Assembly (NCBI RefSeq): GCF_003625475.1
Contig: NZ_RAIQ01000010.1
Coordinates: 1-64,000, forward strand
Length of the DNA: 64,000 bases
From: Butyrivibrio sp. X503
GTDB taxonomy: Bacteria > Bacillota > Clostridia > Lachnospirales > Lachnospiraceae
Reading direction: 5' to 3'
Shown: positions 38,744 to 45,718 of the stretch, in pieces
How positions within the stretch are numbered: the first letter of the stretch is position 1
How the letters are laid out: every line of letters starts with the position of its first letter
Notes under the pieces: model-generated
What the model saw: the letters and a program-made list of their open reading frames with translations, nothing else
What the model was told of the DNA's origin: nothing
The model's database searches: none
Position numbers and translations under genes: made by a program

Positions 38744-39403
38744 TTATTCAACAAATTCTCCATCCTGCGCACTTCTCGGTCTTCTGATGGGATGCCTTCT
38801 GTTGGGATCGTATTTGAGATCAAATATCTCCATAACTTCAGGTCCAAATATCTGATGCATGTAGGAATAGAGATTGTAATTCTCCATCTCCGCTTCCTGC
38901 ATATGGATTATATTCTTCTTGAGTTCAACTCTCACTTTGGATACCCAGTCATCAAGCTCAAGGATGTACTCGGTATTGTCGTGAAGCCTCTCATAGCAGA
39001 CATTCATGGTCTCGACCATAAGCTTATAATCCACGTCGTAAATTTCTCTGGATAGCTCTGTCAGCTCTTCGCTATAAGAATCAATCCTGTCATTGCACTC
39101 AGAGATAAGCCTTGTTCTATCCTGTATCTCTTTCTCGATAGCGGGATTGTCACTCTTACCGGCCTTATCGCGAAGCGGGACGATCTCACCAAGAAGCTTC
39201 TTCTTGAGCTTCTTGATATCCTTGGTCTCTCCTCGAAGCTTGGAATCCCTCTCGACCAGTGCATTCAGTTGATCCGCCAGCTCTTTGATCTCAGGCGACA
39301 TTTCCGTCTGTGTAAAAAGCTGATGCCATTTGTTATCAAGCGTCAGAATGGGAATTTTCTTCCCTTCAAGCGCAGACATATAGACTTTATTGTCTTTTGC
39401 CAT
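38744..39403 (-). CDS. Coiled-coil protein cotranscribed with rex
   Basis: 219 residues, no family recognised. The middle (about 35-170) is mostly heptad-patterned, Lys/Glu/Leu-rich and likely coiled coil (NALVERDSKLRGETKDIKKL). The C-terminus has a small hydrophobic segment YSYMHQIFGPEVMEIFDL and a basic end. No signal peptide or membrane helix. Its start overlaps the rex stop, so it is translationally coupled to the redox repressor and falls under the same Rex-type operator. Role unknown. Confidence 0.72.
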   Translation of the reverse strand: MAKDNKVYMSALEGKKIPILTLDNKWHQLFTQTEMSPEIKELADQLNALVERDSKLRGETKDIKKLKKKLLGEIVPLRDKAGKSDNPAIEKEIQDRTRLISECNDRIDSYSEELTELSREIYDVDYKLMVETMNVCYERLHDNTEYILELDDWVSKVRVELKKNIIHMQEAEMENYNLYSYMHQIFGPEVMEIFDLKYDPNRRHPIRRPRSAQDGEFVE

Positions 39404-40059
39404 TACTTTTTCTCACCCGGGTTTAATGTTTGTTCGTATCTGTTAATATTATACGATAGTTTCATCAAACTGTCAGATAAATGTACGTTCTCAACCTGTA
39501 TAGAGCTCGGAACCTCGAGATCTACGTGCGCGAAGTTCCATATAGCCTTGATCCCACACTCGGAAAGTCTGTGTGCCATAGGCACGGCCTGGTCCTTTGG
39601 AATCGTCAGTACGGCTATTTCAATCTTGTTCTTACGGACAAAATCCTCGACCTCATCTATCGGGCGAACCTCAACATCTCTTATCTTGGTTCCGAAAAGC
39701 GACGGATCTCTGTCAAAAGCGCCCTTAAATACAAAACCTCTTCTGGTAAAATTGGTGTATCCGGCAATAGCCTTACCCAGATGCCCTGCTCCAATGATCA
39801 CAAGACTGTGCTCCTTGTCGATGCCGAGTATCTTACTTATCTCATCATAAAGATAGCCGACATTATATCCATATCCCTGCTGTCCAAATCCGCCGAAATT
39901 ATTAAAATCCTGCCTGATCTGGGAAGCAGTAACCTTCATTAATTCGCTGAGTTCCTGAGAAGAAATCCTCTCGACACCCTTTTCCTTAAGGTCACCTAAA
40001 TATCTGAAATAACGTGGGAGTCTCCCTATGACGGCTTGAGAAATCTCTTTTTCTGCCAT
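39403..40059 (-). CDS. rex: Redox-sensing transcriptional repressor Rex
   Basis: 218 residues. N-terminal winged helix (about 1-75; LPRYFRYLGDLKEKGVERIS, SQELSELMKVTASQIRQDFN) and an NADH-binding Rossmann domain with GAGHLGKAIAGY. Rex senses the NADH/NAD+ ratio and represses fermentation and redox genes. The start at 40059 follows AGGAGGAG; the open frame extends upstream without a site. A consensus promoter and a Rex-type operator lie just upstream, pointing to autoregulation. Confidence 0.96.
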   Translation of the reverse strand: MAEKEISQAVIGRLPRYFRYLGDLKEKGVERISSQELSELMKVTASQIRQDFNNFGGFGQQGYGYNVGYLYDEISKILGIDKEHSLVIIGAGHLGKAIAGYTNFTRRGFVFKGAFDRDPSLFGTKIRDVEVRPIDEVEDFVRKNKIEIAVLTIPKDQAVPMAHRLSECGIKAIWNFAHVDLEVPSSIQVENVHLSDSLMKLSYNINRYEQTLNPGEKK

Positions 40060-40107
40060 ATTCAGCTCCTCCTCATAATTATTAAGCGGAATCAACATCC
40101 GAATGGA

Positions 40108-40125
40108 TTGTTAAGAATTCCACAA
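40108..40125. promoter_or_regulatory. Candidate Rex operator
   Basis: TTGTTAAGAATTCCACAA matches the 18-bp Rex consensus (TTGTKAA-N4-TTMACAA type, from memory) with one deviation in the right half. It sits immediately downstream of the -10 element of the rex promoter, over the likely start of transcription. Confidence 0.6.
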
Positions 40126-40129
40126 GTCA

Positions 40130-40158
40130 ATTATAGCCGCGCGTTAAATCTATGTCAA
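40130..40158 (-). promoter_or_regulatory. Promoter of rex
   Basis: Exact consensus on the minus strand: TTGACA (40153-40158), 17-base spacer, TATAAT (40130-40135). About 70 bases upstream of the rex start codon. Confidence 0.85.
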
Positions 40159-40170
40159 ACGAAAATAACG

Positions 40171-40204
40171 AAAAAAACAGAGGCATCACGCCGATGATGC
40201 CCCT
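40171..40204 (-). terminator. Terminator facing the rex promoter
   Basis: 10-bp stem with one wobble (AGGGGCATCA / TGATGCCTCT on the minus strand) followed by G and seven T. It stops minus-strand transcription arriving from the gene remnant at 40229-40381. Confidence 0.8.
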
Positions 40205-40228
40205 GCATGAATGTGTCTTATTATACAT

Positions 40229-40381
40229 TTAAGGTTTGAAATAGCTCATTGCTTCAGTCATATTACCCAAAAGTTCTTCCTGAACCATATTTGTGTACGT
40301 ATTGGTAATCTCAACACCGCTTATTATCGTAAGCACGGCTGCGATACCAACAAGAGCAACAAACCAAATCTCGTATATTTT
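40229..40381 (-). pseudogene. Remnant of a membrane sensor or chemoreceptor N-terminus
   Basis: An open stretch of 50 codons bounded by stops and without a start codon. It encodes a clear signal-anchor helix (IWFVALVGIAAVLTIISG) followed by an amphipathic segment, like the first 50 residues of a methyl-accepting chemotaxis protein or similar sensor. Its own terminator follows 25 bases later. Most likely the leftover of a deleted gene; alternatively a short membrane peptide with a rare start codon. Confidence 0.35.
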
Positions 40382-40428
40382 TTAATACAATATTATTATA
40401 TCAAACAGAAACATAAATGCACATTACA

Positions 40429-40457
40429 TTTACATAGCGGGCAAAAACCATTATCAT
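40429..40457 (+). promoter_or_regulatory. Promoter of hslO
   Basis: TTTACA (40429-40434), 17-base spacer, TATCAT (40452-40457), 38 bases before the hslO start. Confidence 0.5.
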
Positions 40458-40494
40458 ATTGAGGTACAACACGAAATCAGAAAGAGGTTTATTT

Positions 40495-41382
40495 ATGTCT
40501 TATAAGGATTATATGGTAAGAGCTACCGCAGCAAATGCGCAGATCAGAGCTTTTGCCGCCACAACCAAAGACCTTGCGGAGTATGCAAGAAAAGTTCACG
40601 GCTTGTCTCCTATCGCGGCCGCAGCGCTTGGAAGACTCATGACAGGAACCGTTATGATGGGTACGATGATGGACAATGACGACGATCTCATCACAGTCAA
40701 GATAGACGGCGACGGTCCTATGAAAGGCGCTCTCGCAACGGCTGACAGACACGGAAACGTCAAGGGTTATGTCATCAACCCTCTTGTAATAATGGAGCCT
40801 AACGCTTCGGGACATCTCAATGTCGGAGGAGGATTTGGCGAAGGCACAATGACAGTCATAAGAGATATGGGGTTAAAAGAGCCTTATGTAGGCCAGGTAC
40901 CTCTTTATTCAGGCGAGGTCGCAGAGGACTTCACATACTATTTTTCCAAATCCGAACAGACACCTTCATCGGTCGGACTCGGCGTTCTGGTAGAAAGAGA
41001 AAATTTATCGGTTATCGCGGCAGGCGGCTTTATCATTCAGCTTCTGCCCTTTGCAGACGATGCGACGATAGATCAACTTGAAGAAAACTTAAAGAAGTTT
41101 ACTTCCGTAACTGATATCTTAAAGGCGGAAAAAACTCCTGAGGAGCTACTTAATATTCTTCTTGAAGGCTTTGATATCGAGATCACGGATACGGTCGATC
41201 TCAATTTTTATTGCAACTGCGACAAAGACAGAGTCGAAAGAGCTCTCATGCTCATCGGAAAAAAAGAGCTTGATGAGATGATCGAAGAAAACAAAGACTT
41301 TGATGTATGCTGTCACTTCTGCAACAAGAAGTATACTTTTTCTCCCGATGATCTTAAGAAAATAAGGCAACGTGCCAAGTAA
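40495..41382 (+). CDS. hslO: Redox-regulated chaperone Hsp33
   Basis: 295 residues from the ATG at 40495, which follows AGAGG. N-terminal domain with LAEYARKVHGLSPIAAAALGR and GDGPMKGALATAD; C-terminal zinc/redox switch with Cys in YCNCDKDRV and CHFCNKKY (CxC and CxxC). Oxidation releases zinc and activates it as a holdase. Followed at once by the secreted nucleotidase gene, but the 64-base gap leaves room for a separate promoter. Confidence 0.96.
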   Translation: MSYKDYMVRATAANAQIRAFAATTKDLAEYARKVHGLSPIAAAALGRLMTGTVMMGTMMDNDDDLITVKIDGDGPMKGALATADRHGNVKGYVINPLVIMEPNASGHLNVGGGFGEGTMTVIRDMGLKEPYVGQVPLYSGEVAEDFTYYFSKSEQTPSSVGLGVLVERENLSVIAAGGFIIQLLPFADDATIDQLEENLKKFTSVTDILKAEKTPEELLNILLEGFDIEITDTVDLNFYCNCDKDRVERALMLIGKKELDEMIEENKDFDVCCHFCNKKYTFSPDDLKKIRQRAK

Positions 41383-41446
41383 TTTTTCTTCCGCTGAGTT
41401 ATAATTATTTCTATACAAAATAATAAAAGGGAAAAGGAGGTTTGGT

Positions 41447-43507
41447 ATGAAAACAATTACCAAAATGACAAGGCTTCTTGCATCTGCACTTGCTATTGCG
41501 CTCTTCTTTACATTAAGCGTACCGACATTTGCATACGATGCACCGGCCGATGTCAGAACAATCGCAGCTATACCCGGGGAACTTACAGGTAAAACAATTA
41601 TCTTACAGACGAACGACGTACACGGTGCGATCGGCAAATACGCGTATGTTGCTTCGCTCAAAGAAAATCTTGCAGGAAGAGGCGCTGATGTCATCCTCGT
41701 TGATTCAGGTGACTTTAGCCAGGGAACTCCTTATGTAAGTGCTTCCAAGGGCGCTACTGCTGTAACTGTCATGAACGCAGCAGGCTACGATGTGGTTACT
41801 CTCGGAAATCACGAATTCGATTACGGTTACGATCAGCTCAGATCCAATCTGTCACAGGCCAAATTCAAAGTTCTTTGTGCGGATGTTCTTGATGCAAACG
41901 GTAATCCTATTTATGATCCCAACTATGTACTTACCACAGCTTCAGGACTTAAGCTTGGTTTCTTCGGAATGGAAACTCCCGAAACTCAGACCAAGGTTAA
42001 TCCCGGTCTCATCAAAGGAATCTCTTTCCTTTCAAAGTCAGATATCTACAAATGTGCACAAGCTCAGACCGATGCATTAAAGAGTCAGGGCGCCGATCTT
42101 GTTATTTGTCTTTCACACCTTGGTGTAGATGAAGAATCAGCTCCCGACGGCCACAGAAGTATTGATATGTATGCCAAGACTAAAGGCATCGACCTTATTC
42201 TGGACGGTCACTCTCACACTGTTATGACTAAGGGTGCCAAGAACGAGCCTGTTCTTTCTACAGGAACAAAGGTTGAAAACATCGGCGTTGTAATTATCGA
42301 TAACGCTTCCAAAAAGATTGAAGACAATTTCCTTATTTCACTTGACGGTCTTCAGCCTGAAGTAAAGTCTTTCAATGTTGCCAACGATATCATCAAAAAG
42401 ATTGATAACGAGTACAATGTTGTATTTGCCAAGAGCGAAACTCTCCTTGACGGAAACAAAGCTCCCGGCAACAGAACTCAGGAAACAAACCTCGGCGATC
42501 TCATCACAGATGCTCTTAAGTGGAGCGTTCTTAAGACTGACGGAGCCGTAACAGTTGATAAAGACCACGTTGTTGCGATCACAAACGGCGGTGGAATCAG
42601 AGCGACAATTAAGGCAGGCAATGTTACAAAGGCAGACCTCAACACTGTTCTTCCTTTCGGAAATACAGTAGCCGTTGTATACGTTACCGGTGAAGAGCTC
42701 CTCGAAGCACTTGAAGCTTCAACATTCGCAGCTCCCGAGGCCGTAGGCGGATATCCTCAGACTTCCGGAATCAAGTTTATCCTTGATACAACAAAGCCTT
42801 TCGCACAGGGTACAGCTTATCCGAAGTCAACCTACTATGCTCCTTCCAAGATAAACCGTGTAACTATTCAGAGCATCAACGATCAGCCGTTTAATCCTAA
42901 GGATACCTACGCCGTAGTTACCAACAATTTCTGCGCTGCAGGCGGCGATACATATTATTCATTCGTAAACGCAAGCTCACAGTACGATACGGGTATTGTA
43001 ATGGATGAGGCTGTTATGGACTATGTAAACGAAGTCCTCGGCGGAACCGTTACATCTGCTCAGTACGGCAAGGTTCGCGGCGACCAGACGATCATCACTG
43101 CAGACACCGATGCAGCTACAATAGCTGATGCAAAAGCAGCCGTTCAGGGCAGCGCCGGCACTCAGGCTACCGAAGCTACGGCTGAAGAAAAAGCAGAAGC
43201 TCCTGCCGAGGCTAAAACTGAGGAAAAAGCTGCTGAGGCTGCTCCTGAAGCAATGACTGAGGAGCCCGCAAAAGCTGAGACTGCTACAGAGACTCCTGCA
43301 GAAACAGCACCCGCTGCTGAAGCTGCTCCTGCCGACACACAGCCTTCCGCTGAGACATACGTTGTTGTTCCCGGCGACAATCTCTGGAAGATTGCAGCTG
43401 CTGTATACGGCGACGGAAATAAATGGTCAGTGATCTACGACCTTAATAAAGATGTCCTCAAGGATGCAAACAGCATCAAAGTCGGACAGGAATTAAAGGT
43501 TAAATAA
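41447..43507 (+). CDS. Secreted 5'-nucleotidase with C-terminal LysM domain
   Basis: 686 residues. Signal peptide ends near PTFAYD (about residue 27). Metallophosphatase domain with QTNDVHGA, VDSGDFSQG, GNHEFD, SHLGVD and DGHSHT; then the 5'-nucleotidase C-terminal domain (about 315-540; ETNLGDLITDAL, TNGGGIRATI, LPFGNTVAVV). A linker of about 70 residues rich in Ala/Glu/Thr leads to one LysM (about 638-685; VVPGDNLWKIAAAVYGDGNK) that should bind peptidoglycan. It releases nucleosides and phosphate outside the cell. Good AGGAGG site; own terminator. It belongs to the same broad family as the two genes at 53061 and 54745. Confidence 0.93.
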   Translation: MKTITKMTRLLASALAIALFFTLSVPTFAYDAPADVRTIAAIPGELTGKTIILQTNDVHGAIGKYAYVASLKENLAGRGADVILVDSGDFSQGTPYVSASKGATAVTVMNAAGYDVVTLGNHEFDYGYDQLRSNLSQAKFKVLCADVLDANGNPIYDPNYVLTTASGLKLGFFGMETPETQTKVNPGLIKGISFLSKSDIYKCAQAQTDALKSQGADLVICLSHLGVDEESAPDGHRSIDMYAKTKGIDLILDGHSHTVMTKGAKNEPVLSTGTKVENIGVVIIDNASKKIEDNFLISLDGLQPEVKSFNVANDIIKKIDNEYNVVFAKSETLLDGNKAPGNRTQETNLGDLITDALKWSVLKTDGAVTVDKDHVVAITNGGGIRATIKAGNVTKADLNTVLPFGNTVAVVYVTGEELLEALEASTFAAPEAVGGYPQTSGIKFILDTTKPFAQGTAYPKSTYYAPSKINRVTIQSINDQPFNPKDTYAVVTNNFCAAGGDTYYSFVNASSQYDTGIVMDEAVMDYVNEVLGGTVTSAQYGKVRGDQTIITADTDAATIADAKAAVQGSAGTQATEATAEEKAEAPAEAKTEEKAAEAAPEAMTEEPAKAETATETPAETAPAAEAAPADTQPSAETYVVVPGDNLWKIAAAVYGDGNKWSVIYDLNKDVLKDANSIKVGQELKVK

Positions 43508-43543
43508 TCTCAAATCACAAAGCACTAATAAAGGTTTTGGATA

Positions 43544-43579
43544 GAAAATCCCACCGGGCCGGTGCCCGGTGGGATTTTC
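43544..43579 (+). terminator. Strong terminator after the LysM nucleotidase
   Basis: Perfect 16-bp stem (GAAAATCCCACCGGGC and its complement) with a 4-base loop, ending in TTTTC. Confidence 0.92.
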
Positions 43580-43590
43580 TTAATTCTGTA

Positions 43591-43770
43591 TCAGTAATTT
43601 TTCCTGCATAGTTTTGTCAGTATGCTCTGAGAAAACCAAGATGTTTTTCCGGCATGCATATTTGCGCTGTACTCACATTCCCCATTCTTAGTTTTCTCTA
43701 TTTCATCTGAAAAAACATATTTCCCCTTTATTATCTGTGTGTGTGAATTTATAAGCGTTTCTTTCCCCAT
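43591..43770 (-). CDS. Possible small ORF, 59 residues
   Basis: An ATG-started minus-strand frame (begins MGKETLINSHTQIIKGKYVF) downstream of the first heptad-repeat gene. The ribosome site is weak (GGAAGGG about ten bases away), there is no signal peptide, and two Cys are present. Chance openness cannot be excluded. Confidence 0.22.
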   Translation of the reverse strand: MGKETLINSHTQIIKGKYVFSDEIEKTKNGECEYSANMHAGKTSWFSQSILTKLCRKNY

Positions 43771-43809
43771 TTATAATGACCCTTCCATCTATAAACGCGG
43801 TTATAAGTC

Positions 43810-45429
43810 TCAATCCTGTGCTACGTCCTCTGTCTGAGCTTCTACAGCCTTAGCATCAAATTTCAATGCTGCGAAAATATCCTTAATTCTAAGGAATCCT
43901 GCTGTCTTGGAAGGCTCTTTATCCAGAACTTCAAGTCCTTCTGCATATGCAGGTGAAGTTGTATCAAAAGCGGGAATAGTCATTACCCACTCTGCTCCCT
44001 GATAATCAAAATGACATCTCTTTGCTACAGGAACTTTCTCGCAAAGGTACTTGATAACATCAGGTGTCATGGATATCTTGTCCTTGAAATAAATGTCTAC
44101 AACCTCAAGTGAAGCTGCGTCCTGTCCTGCTGCGTTCATCTGTGCCTGAACCTGATCCGCAATGCTCTTGATCGCAATGTCATTAAAGTTAACGATTGCA
44201 GGAGCTGAAGGCTCTGCTGTGTTTTCCGATCTATCATCTGAGGAGCTTCCGCCCTTATTAACTACTACATCCTTTACTTCACCATACTCATTGCTGATCT
44301 GTGAAACAATGAGATTAAGCACATCAGGTGTAAAAGCAACAGTTGCATTAAGTGAAGAAATATATAATGTATAAGATCCGTCATCATTCTTGCTAAGTCC
44401 ATAACCAAGACCTGCATAATTGCCGCTAAGCTGTCCGTTATCGGAGATAGCATATCCGTCTTTAGCCTTAAGTGTGATTGTACCGGCAATTTCTATAGGA
44501 CTTCCGCTTTCAGCAGTCTTAACATACTGGAATTTATTAACTTCATCCTCTGTAAAACCATTGAATGAAACATCAATATTATCTGCGCCATTTACAAGTA
44601 TCGCATGGTATTGATTATCTACCGTAACAAAATCCTTGTTGGTATCTGCTTCCTGTCCATAGCTGTTGATGATTCGGATCGTTCCGTTAAGATTGGTAGT
44701 TCCACTCTCTGCAACCACTTCATTACTGAGAGTTCCATAATAATAATTATCAATTGTTATGATATCTTCCGGCTTAAATCCGCTATATACCGTTCCGCCG
44801 ATATTCAAGAGAATACTACCATTTCCGATACGATCATCACTGGTATAAATTGAACCGCCTAAGACCTCACCACCTTCACGATTGTTGGTAATATCTCCGT
44901 CAACCATTACAACCTGCCCGTAATTATCAATAATATGACCACCGAGCATTCCCACGGCGCCATGGTTTTCGTATACTACTCCTTCGTAATTAGCCGAGAT
45001 AAAATTAGTATTATCTTCTACTACACCATAGTTGTTTGTAATCTCTAGATTATTAGTTGCAACATGACCGTAATTATTAGTAATTTGTTTATTATTGACA
45101 GCTACCGTTCCTTCTTCGTTATTATTTGTAATAAAGCCAAGATTCTCATCTACTGTACCGTTATTGTTCTCAATAACCCAAGTGTTCTCTTCTACAACTC
45201 CGTTATTGTTTTCAAGCTCTCCGTCATTTGTGACAATCTTTCCGTTGTTGTTTTCCATTGTATCCCCGTTTTCCAACTCAAGAATTGCCTCGTCCTCTTC
45301 AGTATCGGGAACCTCTGCCGCAAATGCGCTTACAGGCATTACCACTGATGCTGCTACAGGTGTAACTCCTAAAGCTGCTGACAACAAAACTACTGCTAAC
45401 TTTTTTGAAACATACTTACTTCTTCTCAT
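43810..45429 (-). CDS. Secreted heptad-repeat surface protein 1
   Basis: 539 residues. Signal peptide to about residue 38 (VMPVSAFAAE). Residues about 60-190 are some 18 seven-residue repeats of form N-x-x-x-[V/I]-x-x, closed by the cap REGGEVLGG. Then the shared module: NYYYG, GTIRIINSYG, TVDNQYHAILV and GTITLKAKDGYAISDNGQLSG through DGSYTLYISSL (about 235-385). A Ser/Asp linker precedes the C-terminal domain (about 425-525) with MTPDVIKYLCEKVPVAKRC and AGFLRI. No LPxTG or other anchor. Start chosen for AAGGAG; own promoter upstream. Family not recognised. Confidence 0.8.
   Translation of the reverse strand: MRRSKYVSKKLAVVLLSAALGVTPVAASVVMPVSAFAAEVPDTEEDEAILELENGDTMENNNGKIVTNDGELENNNGVVEENTWVIENNNGTVDENLGFITNNNEEGTVAVNNKQITNNYGHVATNNLEITNNYGVVEDNTNFISANYEGVVYENHGAVGMLGGHIIDNYGQVVMVDGDITNNREGGEVLGGSIYTSDDRIGNGSILLNIGGTVYSGFKPEDIITIDNYYYGTLSNEVVAESGTTNLNGTIRIINSYGQEADTNKDFVTVDNQYHAILVNGADNIDVSFNGFTEDEVNKFQYVKTAESGSPIEIAGTITLKAKDGYAISDNGQLSGNYAGLGYGLSKNDDGSYTLYISSLNATVAFTPDVLNLIVSQISNEYGEVKDVVVNKGGSSSDDRSENTAEPSAPAIVNFNDIAIKSIADQVQAQMNAAGQDAASLEVVDIYFKDKISMTPDVIKYLCEKVPVAKRCHFDYQGAEWVMTIPAFDTTSPAYAEGLEVLDKEPSKTAGFLRIKDIFAALKFDAKAVEAQTEDVAQD
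44860..45252 (-). repeat. Heptad-repeat block, surface protein 1
   Basis: About 18 units of 21 bases. Typical units: NNNGKIV, NNNGVVE, NNYGHVA, DNYGQVV. Asn at position 1 or 2 and V/I at position 6 of the written unit recur; occasional units carry one or two extra residues. Confidence 0.8.
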
Positions 45430-45514
45430 ACCTACTCCTTTTCTGCGTTTGTGCTTTGCATTCACCCCCCGTCTCTTCTGAATACATTGCCCCTTTGTTA
45501 ATTGTTATGATTAT

Positions 45515-45542
45515 ATATTAACGTAAATTTTATATTTGTCAA
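45515..45542 (-). promoter_or_regulatory. Promoter of surface protein 1 gene
   Basis: Minus strand TTGACA (45537-45542), 16-base spacer, TAATAT (45515-45520), about 85 bases before the start codon. Confidence 0.45.
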
Positions 45543-45620
45543 CTATATTTTAATATTTTTTAAAATTATTTTTATAAAATTTTCAATTCATGATTCATAT
45601 AAAAATACCAAGATACAAAT

Positions 45621-45654
45621 AAACCTTGGGAAACACCAGTTTTTCCCAAGGTTT
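45621..45654 (-). terminator. Terminator after surface protein 2 gene
   Basis: 13-bp stem AAACCTTGGGAAA / TTTCCCAAGGTTT with an 8-base loop, 65 bases after the stop; the following minus-strand tract is TATTTG. Confidence 0.75.
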
Positions 45655-45692
45655 ATTGTTTTATCGTCTTAAGTTGATTATAGTTAACATTT

Positions 45693-45708
45693 TGCAACAC
45701 GTGTTGCA
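45693..45708. promoter_or_regulatory. 16-bp perfect palindrome TGCAACACGTGTTGCA
   Basis: Perfect dyad between the stop of surface protein 2 and its terminator. A degenerate relative occurs near 18556-18585, also just downstream of a minus-strand gene. Possible protein-binding site. Confidence 0.4.
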
Positions 45709-45718
45709 TAACGTTTTA

